Shown here: in pieces, positions 26,550 through 38,775 of the stretch | Position numbering within the stretch: the stretch's first letter is position 1 | Layout: each line of letters begins with the position of its first letter | Assembly (NCBI GenBank): GCA_008360955.1 | Contig: LUCM01005822.1 | Coordinates: 295,053-359,052, forward strand | Direction: 5' to 3' | Source: Fasciolopsis buskii | Taxonomy: Eukaryota; Platyhelminthes; Trematoda; Plagiorchiida; Fasciolidae | Length of the DNA: 64,000 nt | Notes under the pieces: generated by a model | Told to the model about the DNA's origin: nothing | What the model saw: only the letters and a program-made list of their open reading frames with translations | The model's database searches: none | Program-made: the position numbers and the translations under genes

Positions 26550-28444
26550 TGAAGCGGTTTTTTAGCAACAGCGGTGTGGTTGTAGGCTTGCTCATGGAAG
26601 TTGAAAAAGCAGGAGAAATGTAACCGTAGATCCTTAACCGTGTGTGATAAAAAAATGGGCGTGCCGTTTATGGAGAGGTAGCCCGTCGTATCATGGCAGT
26701 TATATGTTATTAGAGAACTTTTGTCAGCAGAGCACTTCGTAAACCACTTGGAACACTAGTTATCAAGAGATTCTATATCTTCAACGATGAGTGCAAGCAT
26801 GGAGCTAAATGGACCGGCTGCAAAAAATAGACTACCTTAGTGTCATCGGCAAACAAGAGTAATAATCCATGACGATTAACTTTAGAGATATCATTAATGT
26901 ATATTAGAAATGGGAGGGGGCCAAGGACGCTCCCCTGAATGACCCTACTGGTAATAGCACAAAGCTGAAAAACAATAGTTAATATTGACTACCTGAAAGC
27001 AATCGGAAATGTAGGATGCTAGCCAAGATAAGAGAGGATTTCTTATTCCATAAGTCCTAACTCTGACCAAGAGTCGGGGTGGGAAAAGCGGTCAAATTCT
27101 TTTGACATGCCTAGAAAGATTATGAGCATCGACCGGTATGATTCAGTACTCTGGGTAACCAAGTGTAAGAGTAATTCAAAATGACAGATGAGGCAAGATC
27201 GGCCCCGAGGAAGCCGTGTTTAGGGGATTGATAAGGTTGTGGTTAGCAAGGACGCTAACCAGCTGTTCTTTAACAATCTTTTCCATAAGCTTGGATAGAA
27301 CTGGAGTGTGGTTAAAGGGGCGAAAGTTCATAGGGTCATGCATAGAACCCTTTTTGTGGTGTGAAACAGAATTGGAAGTTTTCCATTATGAAGGAAAGGT
27401 AGCGCCGGACGTGGATAGCGAGAACAGATTTAGAAGGGGCAGTGGATAACGTGGACCAGCGGTGCGAAATAAGACTGGTGGGATGCCATCAGACCGCAGC
27501 CTGCGGGATTGCTTCGCACATTTCGTCAATATTACGATGACAGCAACGTCGAATGAAATGGAGAAAAAGCTAACCGCAGTTAGCATGGGGTAGATTTTAG
27601 AATGTGGCCGATTGTCATTAATGAGAGTAGAAGAGAAATATGTGTGAAACGCTTCTGCGATGTCTACAGCGGATGCTATGCGTATGGTGTTGAATATAAT
27701 GAAGTTCGGAATGGCGACTAGTTGGACTACATAGCGAGCTTTGAAAATATGTAAAGTCTATCGAATTGGGTTGAGCAACCCAAGACCTGACATTTCCTGT
27801 CATCTGAATCTTTGTTCACACTCAATAGGAAATTCTTTTCGCAAGCGGTTAGCTTGCATTAAGAGCGGGAAGTCTCCCGTTTTATTGAAGATCATCCGAG
27901 CCTTCAAAAGTTTCATCTGGAGCTGACAAACCCACTAGGCTTCTTTGGTTTATGTTGAGTGATCGGAGTGGATAGACGAATAATGGTAAAAAGGAGTTTT
28001 GCGTAAAGGTCGTCTACCGCACTCTGCGTGCCAGGTGATAAAAAGAAGTTTGACCAATCAAGTGTTCGCAGAGCGTGGGGGATCTCGTTCCAGCTAGTCG
28101 ACATATAGGAAGAGACAGTATGGTGGGTACACATGAGAAAGGAATGTTTGCTACGGAGGGTTTTTAGCACTGAAACCTTCATATTAGAAGTGCTATGCTT
28201 AAAAACTAGGTCTAGATTATCATAGAACCTTGTGGGAGTGGTCACATGTGGAGTTCACCCTTCAGCGTGCGTTCCGAAAACACTGTCGATTAGAGTAATT
28301 GAAGCGGATAAAGAGGATCAGCAAATTTAGAGGCATTCAATTCGCCTGCAATTATCTCGCGACTGGAGGGGAGACCAAAATATAAACCAAGACTTGGGTG
28401 AAACGGGGAGTATCAGAACTATTCGAGCTTGGTGGTTAGAGTAC

Positions 28445-28906
28445 TCATCCTATGCGGATTTGCAGCTCGGGAAGTTGTATGTGAAGCCAAAGGGCGTCAG
28501 GGATAGGATCAAGAAGTAAGTGATGGGGAACGGAAGCTTTGTGTGGCTGCTTTACGTAAACTAGGCAACCGCGTCCTCTACAATTTGGTCCGTTGGTTTG
28601 GTAAGGCGTGTGACTCGCCAACGAAAAAGACGATATGGAGCTGTAGACTGTCAGCCAAGTTTCTGTTGCCAAGATAATATCGAAAGAGCTTTTAGCTGCT
28701 AGTAGTATTAGCTCCCTTGCTTTATGAAATAGTGAGCGGGAGTTCAGAAGTAGTACGGAAAATTTATTGGAACATTTGCGTCCGAGTGATATCCAAGAGG
28801 TGGGTTCAGTGGATGCCAAATAATCATGGGATACATCAGGTACTCGGATATTGCATAACTGTTTTGAGGGAGCAAATTTACTAGAGTTAGGCTTACTTGC
28901 CGGCAA
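28445..28906 (-). pseudogene. Endonuclease domain of the CR1/jockey-like element
   Basis: This 153-codon open frame carries the N-terminal strand LLLNSRSLFHKA and the catalytic ATETWL motif of non-LTR apurinic/apyrimidinic-type endonucleases. It ends before the later catalytic Asp/His blocks. It is the longest surviving frame of the element. Confidence 0.7.
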
Positions 28907-30041
28907 GGGACCGTTTTGTTATGGGATTTGTGGGCTGAAATCCAAGGTGATAGAAGAAGCTTGGGAGTTAATAACCGGGTTTGCAGATGGTGCCGGTATG
29001 GGGGATGTGGTATCAGTGGGGGTTGGACTATGTTAGGTGGCCGAATTGTGAAATTGTCACGGCAAAAGTGGTAATCTGGGGGATATCGGGGGGGCCTTGG
29101 AAGATACCAAAGAATATTACCGTTAGCAGGCACGTGCATGTATTTCTGGGGTAAGCGATACTTTGGAATTCGCTGGAGTGAGGAGAGCAATGTTTGGTGG
29201 TTCGGACAATTGAGGTATGTTCAAGATAAGAATGGGCTACGAAAGGGTTTTCATGGAAGACTGTGGATCAAAGGGCGAAATAAAGTTTTCTGGGGTTTGG
29301 GAGGCAGCCTAGATGGAGCCAGAGCTACGTTGTGCAAAGTTATGATGATACGGGTAAGTGGAGTACATAAGTAGAAAAAGTCCCTGGAGTAGCGGGAAAG
29401 CATCAAAATTATGTTGACTGGTAAGTGGGTCAAGGTAGGGAGGATAAACCGCGGACTTTATATATGGGCGGGCATTCGTATCGTCTAAAAGTTTGCAACC
29501 AAATGAGGGTTGCGGCAATCAATCATCCAAGGGCGTGAATGGAAGGAGGCCAAATGATAGACGTGGCACACGTAGTTAAGATGGAAGCTTACAATCGTCG
29601 AAAAAATATAAGAATACAATAATGGAGACTGGATATCCGTGCGGTAAAGTAATTTTTAATAAAGCCTTCAAAAATTGCAACCGTCATTGAGTTACTTTTG
29701 AGGATTTGCTGCGAAATGGTAAGTTTACTGTTATCTAGGAAACTAGGTAAACTTTAAAAGCGTCCCAAAGAAGTGGGAAACAATGTTGGTCAATTATGCA
29801 AACTAAGAATTCAGCTCAGCGAACAGAATCCAATGCACAACAACAACCTGAGTTACGGCCAACACAAAGTTTTGAATCCATTATATAGTCTTTGTTAGGA
29901 ACCATGTGCTGGACGTATCCGCCTCGCCAGAAAAAAGGTTTCGAAGAAAATGATTTTAAGTCATATCTCTTGGCCATTACGCCACCGGGCAGGCACTGAA
30001 AGGTTTGCTGAAATTAACCACATTGTGTTTCATCTTTTTTA

Positions 30042-30445
30042 TACTTAACAAATGGCCAGGGTCTGTAGGTCACCTCCAAAGCTTCGTCATTCTTGGTGCT
30101 ATCTGCACAGAAGCCATCTATGAGTAGGGGCCTATTAATTCGCACTAGGGGCTCGTGGCCACGTAACTAATTAATGGATAGGTGCAACATCATGTGGTAG
30201 AGTTCAACAAATCGTTCAGAGCCTGCCCGATAGCGTAATGGCTAAGGCGTTCGACTCAGAATCCTTCGTCCTTGTTCGGGTTCGCGTCCCAGTTCGGGCG
30301 CGGTGGATATGCACTGCTGATGATTCCCGACAAGGATGAAACAGTTGTACAGTGCTTCCAAGGTTCTTTTATGGCGAGTTGAGCGATGACAGCACATGGG
30401 GATTAATTTTATGAAAATATTCAATCTCCTACTTCTAAAATGCGA
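30042..30445 (+). repeat. tRNA-related short repeat, copy A (head-to-tail with copy B)
   Basis: The copy contains a tRNA-like internal promoter. The A box tagcgtaatgg is at 30231-30241 and the B box ggttcgcgtcc at 30279-30289. About 190 bases of upstream body and a tail end in a CTACTTCTAAAATG-like string near 30430-30445. That string also opens the next unit, so copies A and B are directly abutted. Structure and length fit a tRNA-derived SINE-like element; no reverse-transcribed poly-A end is seen. Confidence 0.75.
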
Positions 30446-30835
30446 CAAGTAATCAAACTGTGTAGGTCATATCCCAGGCCTTCGTCGTGCTTAGGCCACC
30501 TGCAGAGAAGTCAGCTATCAGTAGGGGTTCATCGCTGTGAGCTAACGGACAGTAACCGTGCAAATCAGTGATGGATATTTGCAACATCGTCATATGGCGA
30601 AGTTCAACAAACCGTTCACAGCATGTCCGGAGGCGTAATGGCTAAGGCCTGCGGCTCAAATCCTTTTGTCCCGGGTTTGCGCCCCAGTTCGGGCAAGGTA
30701 CATATGCGCTGCTCATGATTCATACCAAGGACGAAACACGTGTACAGTGCTTTCGTCGTCTCTTAATGGTAAGCTGAAATATGATATAACATTTTATTTT
30801 ATCTCATGAAAACACTTAGTCCACTGGCATTAATA
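30446..30835 (+). repeat. tRNA-related short repeat, copy B
   Basis: The same unit as copy A, with more mutations in the boxes (A-box region ggcgtaatggctaagg near 30634-30650; B box reads gggtttgcgcccc near 30673). The body between 30485 and 30610 (ctgcagagaagtcagctatc onward) is close to copies C and D. Confidence 0.7.
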
Positions 30836-30853
30836 ACTAGGGAAGTGTGAAGT

Positions 30854-31023
30854 TCACGAAACGGAAGATTCTTTGAAAGCTGGGAGCAGTGACTGAATAT
30901 AATTTCCATCAGTTTCCACACAACTGTCATTTTTCCACGCAAAACAAAAATTTGTTTCGTAAGGCTGTGGTTTCTCGGAATCTGATCCGAAAATAATTTG
31001 AGAGGTTATTTCATATCCTTTTA
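30854..31023 (-). CDS. Unknown protein, terminal exon
   Basis: The acceptor (GGACCTTGCAG) opens a frame after two bases, starting KGYEITSQIIFGSDSEKPQP and containing CFAWKNDSC. It ends in a TGA after 55 codons. The composition is protein-like and the phase agrees with the preceding exon. It stops 20 bases before the end of repeat copy B, on the opposite strand. Confidence 0.4.
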
Positions 31024-31127
31024 CTGCAAGGTCCAAAAATGCCATTGCAAAGCAACCAAGCTAGTGTGTAAAAACTGGTGGAAAAGTTACCTTTCCATTC
31101 ACAAACTCCGCTGTCACTAAAATTCAC

Positions 31128-31282
31128 CGTGGCCATGACGTTGCAGAATTTGCTTCGGATTTTCCTCATCGAACCCGTAACTAGTTTTCATAGGTTGTGA
31201 TCGAGCAGCGATAAAATCGGTTAAATTGCAGTAACCTTCGAATGATGCATGCCCCGTCATCCATGGCGGGTTGGCCCTTCGA
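31128..31282 (-). CDS. Unknown protein, penultimate exon
   Basis: A strong acceptor (TTTTTTCCTTGGCAG) is followed by one base, 51 codons and one base, ending at CACG followed by GTGAAT. The text includes WMTGHASFEGYCNLTDFIAA. The phase-1 end matches the terminal exon at 30854-31023 after a 104-base intron. An alternative donor exists at 31091 (AAAG followed by GTAACT), used with a different frame. No family recognised; Cys and Asn-X-Thr sites suggest, but do not show, a secreted or membrane protein. Confidence 0.4.
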
Positions 31283-31548
31283 CTGCCAAGGAAAAAATGC
31301 CCCAAAACGTTCGTGAAAACAATAAACCGTTTTTTGAACTCTCTGCAAAGCCATAAAATCCTTTCACGATGCACGAGGGCGACCACATTGGATATCGTTG
31401 AATTCTTGTTACCATAGCCAATTTTATTGCTCCGATGTACTCTCTGCGCAATGACGTAACCAAAGAAATCTTTTCATAAGTACCATAGACCATCGACGTT
31501 AGGGCAAGAAGCCTTGGGACCACGTACCTACTTTTGCCTAACCCGTTG

Positions 31549-31575
31549 TTCCCTGACAGGTAAAACTCTAACTTT
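31549..31575 (-). CDS. Possible micro-exon with a P-loop-like string
   Basis: Between an acceptor-like CTGTCAG and a GTACGT donor the text reads NNGLGKS, and the donor phase (2) fits the acceptor at 31282. With upstream bases the string becomes SGNNGLGKS, a GxxxxGKS match. The plus strand also has a plausible donor at the same place (GACAG followed by GTAAAA), so the call is weak. Confidence 0.15.
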
Positions 31576-32639
31576 TCAATCTTATTCTCCCTCACTCCTC
31601 ACCCAAACCCAACACAGCCGCCGTCACCTTCGAATATTCACTTACACTATTAACTTCGTTCCTTGCACTTCGTCATCGCTGCTACTTGCACAAATGCTAT
31701 TCACTCGGTGGCGCAACCTTTATGTTGACGAATCTAAACGACTGTTTAGAAAATGACCAAATCTGTACCTCAAATTCTTTCTTCCCCACCTTTCGGCAAA
31801 ATTTCCCTGTCGTTCTCTGGTGATTCTGGAGCGTTCCACTTTCTGCACAAACAAACGACCCATTTTTCTTCACCGAATTCTTTCTTCCCCTACTGACAGA
31901 TTCTATTTACCATGTATCCTTTTCCCCAACATTTCGGAGGTTTCAACTGCCTGATCCCTTAGTGTCAACTCTGCAATCTACGACTTAGTTCGTTGTGGGT
32001 AGAGTCAACCCGTGGTTCGGCTACATTCAGCCCACCACCTTCTGTAGTGATGTCTGCTGCCGTTGTTTATTACCCTGTCCATAAAATATTCGCTCATTTT
32101 CGTTTCACTCACGCGCTCGAAAGTCCTGTCCGCCTAAATGTGTGCGCAAAAATGATCGAATTCGCCAAAAGCGTCATAATCTATTCGGATAGTTTCAATT
32201 TCCATCTCACAATTGCATTTTTTTCTCTTTGAGTTGCTCGCACTATTGACCGCTTTCAAATCCGGAGCTGCCGGCAAATCCGGACGGCTCCTCGTTTCTC
32301 TTTTCAAAATCGTTTTATTCTCGTTGGACGTTACCAATTACTTCGCATTCTGATACCGCGGTTTTGGCTCTCCTTGGACTATCTACTCCGGGAAACCCGA
32401 TGTTCAGCTCTTCCTACCTACGTCACATCCACATTCCTTCTCTCAATCCACAGCTACACCAGTGTTATAACGACAGTTCGGCTTCAGGTACACCGCTTTG
32501 GTCTTCTCACGTCGGGGCAGATGGGCTGTAGTGGTATGAGGGTGAAACTAGGTTTGGAGAATCACATCTATTCCACCCACCAGTCAAAAGTGTCTTTAAG
32601 GTTGGTTGACCAGCTTTGGGCCACTCTCATCCACTAGAA

Positions 32640-35600
32640 CAATGGGCTAAACAGTCCCCTAAGCCCTTTTTTGCTGTCTTCTTATTATATATTTTCGAAG
32701 CATGTTTTGCCGAAACTTTGAAAACTTCATGTATCCCATCACCCATTGCATGAAATCAATGATTCTATATGACTCCACAATTTCCGTTCAGTGCCATGGC
32801 TTCCACTCTTCACGGCCAAATGAGACCGAGAATTTGACTTTTCATGCTGTGGGTGACAGTTCAGTATACCACTAGTCAGACTATGCTTCGCGCCAGACAC
32901 TGTCCCTTAACTTTTTCATCGCTTTTTTGATGTTTTTCCGACGTTAATCATTATTCAATATCAGTTTCGTGTTTAACTCTCTCAGTCATGGATCTCACCG
33001 CACGAAAATGTTTACTCCTGTTAATAGTGGCCCATTCCGGTCCGTTTCGTCCATATGGACTCCTCCGAGATGGGCAACGAAACTAACTAAACCCAGCCGA
33101 CGAGAAGTCCCTGCCAACTTAAATTTCTCGCCCAGCTATGCGTTGACATCGGCGGCAATGTCAACTAAATATAGCCCATCATGTGCATTAGTTGTTATTT
33201 AATTGCTTCTTTACAGTTGCACTTCACGTTTTCTCGTTTTAGTCGGTCTCTACATATATTAATCAAGCATACCTCGTGTCCGGCACTGTGAGAGAAAAAA
33301 TAGTGTTTTATTACTTGGGTAGCTTCCTGTCAGGCGCAGCCATACATACCAAAATTCTTTTGGACTTTGGAGGGCTGCAAACCAGGGTGCCCGGGATATA
33401 TGCATTCGTTAATATAATCAATAATTAGTGTATTTCGTGGATGCTACCTTAAGACGCGCCTGAACATATGGTCATCGTGTGCACCAGAATTCAAGGAGCA
33501 ACTTATGGCAGGTTGGAGAAGGTTTGTGCTCAAAATAGTGAAGGCTGACTGAAGAGGACGGAGTGCCGGTGCGCCGCAATCAAGTTTTCAAATTCATCCA
33601 GCAGGAGATTCTGCAGGTGCTCTGACAAGCAAAGATGGATTCAAGTGGGAAAACGAGGCGAAAAATGAAGCGAAAAATTGTGAGCTGGTGTACGGTGCTT
33701 AAATATGTGGGGCTGCCTTATGGATTGACAGCGGATTTAGCTTGGAAGTGAACTGAAACCTATTAGCGCCGGACGACTTGGAGTACGAAAGCTCATCATG
33801 GTATTCAATATTTCTCATGCTCTCAAACTAATCTCAAATCATGTGCTCCATGGAGCTTTGGAGCTTCTTTTACTCTATGTGAGGTACTCGGAACTTTTGT
33901 TGGGAGTTAAGCTACGCGAGCAGTTATTCGACAGTCATGAAATATAGAAACTGTTTACGACTGGGGTGGCAGATTGTTTGAAGAAATATTGACTTAATAG
34001 GCTCACCATCATCCAGTGAACGGAGCTTCCAGCATAGTATCCAGGAGCAACAACCCTGTTTCCGTTCACCATGTTTATTGCAAAGGGACACGCAAATGTT
34101 TTCAAACTGGTTTTCTTGCCTAGATTGTTTAATTATCTCTAACAATTCATGAACTAAAATGAATGCATTTTTGCCTTAGGATATCCAAGAAGCGTGCTCG
34201 TTCTCAAGATCAGGTTATGGAGGTGGCAGAAGCATTGTCAATAGATAATTTTCGCTTTAGTATGGAAAGAAATCAATATGTAGGAAGGTGGCAAGATTTT
34301 AGGTGGTAAATCAGCTTTTGATATATGAATCGAAAAGGAAGAAAGTGATTGTTGTAAATCGATACTCCAGTAATGCAGGGTTGCGTATATGTGGCATTTC
34401 CAGGTGGAAGCTGGAAGCTGTGGGCGAGGTTCAGGTGACACCATAAATTTTGAGAACGATCTGACCCAAGAGGCAAAACAGGCAACATATGGATCAATGA
34501 TTCAGCAGTAGCGGGCCATTTTGACGGACGCAGATTGTCTCACTATACATGGTTGTAGCAGTCGACTGCTTAAGAGCCGCGAGGAAATGGCGAAGAGAAG
34601 TAAGTGGTTTTCCGGAGAGGAGGGGCATTCATTGGCGGTGGCTATATAGAACTTATTTTGTTTTAACGGGGATCTTAACTTTGGCGAATGCCGAAAATGC
34701 ATTGGAAGAAATGTTTGATGCCTGTCACTTCAAGTCTTAAGTTGAATTTGGCCAACAAACGTGCAAAACCCTTTTTTTGAGAACTGGTAAAAACATGCCA
34801 GTTGACGCCCCTGACAGTGAACAGATGAATAAACTAACCTTACACAGAACACGAAAGCTGAAAACCACCGCCTTTGCATGTGAGTCGAAGGTGCAAACCA
34901 CTGGATCGTGCTAGATCACCAAAGGTTATCATCAATCAAAACGACGGATCTAGCCGTGCCCTCAAAGTGAGGACGCTTTTGAATTTGCCACCACAAGCTT
35001 ACTGCGCATCCAAGACGCATGTCCTCAAATTCCTCGGATGAAGAACATAACTGCTTCTTTCAGGTCATCAGGAATTTAAGTGCCTCTCCACTGCACGCCG
35101 GTTGGGCTAGAAAGCAGAAAGGCCATCCAAATAGATTCTATCAATAAACCTGCAGATCGATATGAAAACGGTTTCATTAGCGATAGCAAAATGTGGCCGA
35201 TAAAAGATTCAGCATAAATACATACAAAAATCTGCCATACTTTCCCGGTCGATCGACACCCCGGGCAACTGGATTCTTGGAACTAGACTTCTGGTGAAAC
35301 CGTTGACATCTTAGTAACTGGGAGAGCAAATTGAAATGGTAAAGGAACAGGATTTCCGGGTACCTCCTGATTTGGAGGCGTGACATAGCGTCCGGATGTG
35401 ATTCCATTCCACGAGGCGATTCTCGAGATTCTTCGGAGCCGAGAAACATCCGGACTCCCAAGGGTGATGTGTAAACTATAATTCTCCTACTCCGACTACA
35501 CAATTGCCGGCAGCAAATCCCGTGCTCTTACGATAGGGCCTGTCCGCATACAGCACATCTCATTACACTCAAAAGATTTTTCTAAAACGATATCGATTCT

Positions 35601-36110
35601 ATTCCTTCAGAGCCGAAGGTACGTAAATAACACTGGCGTGGTTTATATAACAGAGAAGTACAAATCAGGTTAGCAAAAAAGCGGAAAGCGCAGTTTTCCG
35701 CCAACTGACCATTACTCATTCCACTATTTTTATAAATTCACGCATTGCGGTCTGCAATTCAAGGCATTTTGAACGCCTCCACGGCCAAGGTGAAGCATTT
35801 CAATGATTACTTATGTATGAGAATGTATACAACAACAAAATGCACTTCCGAAGCCTGAATGATAACACAACCCCTGAATATTCATCATTAACCCTGGGCA
35901 AAAGCTAGGCGGGGCAGTGAAAGCTGATTATTACTTACAAATAAAACGCAACAGTCAATCACCATTTAAGTCGGCCACGCTCGAGAGGGGTCGAACTTCA
36001 GCTAAGAAAACTGGGCTTTTTATGTGGTACATCCAATAAGGCACATCTCCATAATATGCATAGAAAATGATTCATAATACATCTCCTAGAAAGTGCCTGT
36101 TTATTATGAC
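32640..36110. other. No supported gene
   Basis: A few open frames of 60-108 codons occur (for example 35177-35503 minus), without domain text or matched splice sites. No retroelement text recognised until the Gypsy-like block begins. Confidence 0.4.
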
Positions 36111-36128
36111 AAATAAAATACGCATTTT

Positions 36129-37780
36129 GTGTCATTTGTTGCCCGAAACAATCAAACAGAAACCATGAACACTGCAGCGGAACTTCGGTTCGTTCATTTC
36201 GATCGCCTGTTTAGCCGAACGCTGACCATCCAGCTTGCACGCTCCGGTAAATGTACTGAACTTCCTACCGCTTCCCATTGTCTATTAAAGTGCGCATTGG
36301 ATAGTCGCCCATTGAAAGTGCTCACAAATCAAAAGCCGCTGGTGTACGCGCTGCACGCAGTATCTGACCGGTACCGTACACGCGAAATTCGGTATTTAGA
36401 ATTTGGTTCACAGTTTACTTACAACATGTAGACAACTCCGCCGTCCAAGAACTTTCCCGTATACACCAGCTCTGTTTGTCTCAAAAGCCGAGCATCGAAC
36501 TCGATGCGATGGCACAGGCCCAAGTGACGGATGCTGGCATCAGTCAATTTCGTAGCGGTGGTGTCCATAACAGTGTCACATAAAGCAACCCTTTGCGACT
36601 AATCGCAAGGTCACCTAAGGCTGGGGGTTCCAACTAATCGAAGTCATTCTACATTTCTTGCGTCACACAACCAAGTCCACCCGAACTCAATGGCGTCGGT
36701 GAAGCTGCTGGCTAAGGGTTTTGTGCGGCGCAGTATTAACTGTGACGTGCGCCATTGGTCTCGCACCTGTCTTCAGTGCCAAAGAGTAAAGTCTATCGGG
36801 AAATTAAAGATCCATTGGTTAAGTTCCCGGAGCCACAGACACGTTTCTATCACGTACATGTTGATCTCTTAAGGCCACTCCCACCGTCTCACGGCCACGT
36901 CTACATGCTCACCTGCGAAGGCCGCTTTACTCACTGACCACAAGCAACACCAATTTCCCACCCTAAGTCAGGAGATTCAGCGGAGATGTTCTTGGTCGTC
37001 TGGATGAGCGTATTTGATTGCCGTGCTGTAGTGACCAGTGGCCGTGGATTCCACTTCGACAGGGCATTCTCAAAGTTGGGTATAACACTTGGCTGTAAAC
37101 GTAGTAGAAGGACTGTCTAATATCTACAGGCTAACGCCCTGAGGGAAAGATTTCGCTGGCAACTAAAAGCGGCTCTGCCAGCTCGGGGCCAACCCTCTTT
37201 GGATCAAAATACCATTTGAGCTCTTTTAGGCATTCTGGGACACTTTTAAAGAAGAAATGCACACTTCACAAAACGATCTTGTGTTTGGCTGAACGCATCG
37301 CCTCCCTGGAGAGCCGAGGAATCTGTCGGGACGCGAACACTTAAGCTACATTGATCATGCGAGACGTTCTGTGCAGAACATGCGAATGCTTCATGCCAGA
37401 CCACAACGGAACCAACGATTTTCGGAGAACATTGTAGATTCACTGAGCACTTAAGATCACTTTTTTATCCGCGTTGATGGTGGTTGACCGCCATTCCAAC
37501 CAACGAATTCCGGCTCGTTTTGCCTGCAAAAACGCGGCCCTAAAACGTTTACTTTTGATATTGCCGGTCGACGCGGCACGGAGTTCATCGCTTGCACCAA
37601 ACCTGCCACTGTGGAATGCGGACCGGACGACGGACTACTGTCATTTAATGAGTCCCATGATCCTGGTCAAATCCAATCATTACCAGCGTCGCCGGTGCAG
37701 AATTCTGGTAGAGCCGAAGCCACAGCACCGCCAATCGCATCAGCAGTACTGGGTAAAACGACCTGTTCCTTTTTACTGAT
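36129..37780 (+). mobile_element. Gypsy-like LTR retrotransposon relic, RNase H and integrase
   Basis: The segment opens with the end of an RNase H domain, KVLTNQKPLVYALHAVSDRY followed by TREIRYLEF (36321-36405). Integrase parts follow in shifting frames: the zinc-binding tail TCLQCQRVK (near 36765), the first core block FYHVHVDLL (near 36855), VVTSGRGFHFD (near 37027-37060) and QANALRERF (near 37126-37152). The second catalytic Asp expected in the T-x-DRG block is a Gly codon (GGC), and there are at least four stops or frameshifts. The class resembles flatworm CsRn1-type Gypsy elements. RT, protease and gag are absent upstream, so this is a 5'-truncated or deleted copy. Confidence 0.75.
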
Positions 37781-38775
37781 TTTGTTAATACTTGTACATC
37801 GCATGGTTGTAAATGCACAGCTGTGCTTAAATGGATGGCATCCTTGCCACAATAACTTACGCGCCGATAGACATGTCGCCCAAATATGCACTGATAAGAG
37901 CGGTACCGACCACTGTTAGTTGCCCGACACCATGTGGAACATACACCGGTGCACACAAGGATCGTTTCCACATGCTTGTTTTTGGTTAACCACTTTCAGA
38001 AGAACACTTCGGACCGAGGCGGCCCCACTGAATCCGGCAGGACAACTAGAGTTTCCATCGTGCGAGCACCAGGGAAAAAAGAAAAGACGACGTAAGACAG
38101 TTATCTTCAACCCCGCCTGGCGAAGATTCTGAACGAAATTGAGACCCGTAGGTGTGGGATGCGACCAGCGTACATCGGGCTGGCAGCTCAGCTTCAGCAG
38201 TGTGCGGGCGCAGCTTGGCCGGGGGAACAAACCCCTTGTGTTTGCCTCCCAAAGCTGACCTCAGGTTGAGTGTCCGGTGCATGATCAGCACACAAAAGAT
38301 CGCCAAAATGTTGGCCCCTTTTTCATTTGGCAAGCGATGCGAAGGTACCTAATAGCCACCGATTTTTTCTGTATAGGGGCAGTCGAAGCCCTTCTCCGAC
38401 GGTCTTTTAGAAGGAGGTCTCCATAGCGGAGCATAGATTTGTTCTTCCCGATCGCTTTTTAACCAAACGTTCACCGCCCAGGGCGTTGCTCACGCAAGCT
38501 CCTGTTAAATACACTCAACCTCGTACCTCTTCCGATTGTCTTTTCCTTGTACCGGAGGGGTGTCCGAGTTATCAATGTAACAGTCGTGCGGACTATTGGT
38601 GGCGCACAAGTGGTCGCGACGATTAAGAACAATCAAACGAAATGGGCGATCCGCGCTAAGATAACCCGTCTTACGGCCGTCTGCTGCTTGGGTTTACCAC
38701 GTGCATGGCTTGTCACCATTTCGGCCCGATGCTCTTCATGGAGAAAAGCTTTCAATCCAGAAATTTATTAGGCTC
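37780..38775. other. Region downstream of the Gypsy-like block, possibly its 3' part
   Basis: Composition remains less AT-rich than the flanks up to about 38770. Short frames are open on both strands but unrecognised. It may contain the degraded C-terminus and LTR; no matching upstream LTR was found. Confidence 0.3.

Larger units (their letters stand above)
26161..29200 (-). mobile_element. CR1/jockey-like non-LTR retrotransposon with endonuclease and RT, decayed
   Basis: Reading 5' to 3' on the minus strand: an apurinic-type endonuclease N-terminus at 28906-28445, with LLNSRSLFHKARELILL and the catalytic-Glu block FDIILATETWL; a linker with open frame at 28245-27913; RT block RSDGIPPVL and LLNLFSLSTSGATFPS at 27510-27390; RT active site LLFADDT at 26859-26839; and the C-terminal text SYARPHLEYFPIIFTHLRK at about 26510-26440. 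An open frame at 29190-28744 upstream may be a remnant of ORF1. Stops and frameshifts separate the blocks, so no full protein can be made. The order and motif set are those of CR1/jockey-class elements. Confidence 0.75.

Noticed and set aside
30231..30289. Genuine tRNA gene
   Set aside because: The A and B boxes look good, but the anticodon arm pairs poorly and the same unit recurs with 190 bases of conserved body and a tail. It is a tRNA-derived repeat.
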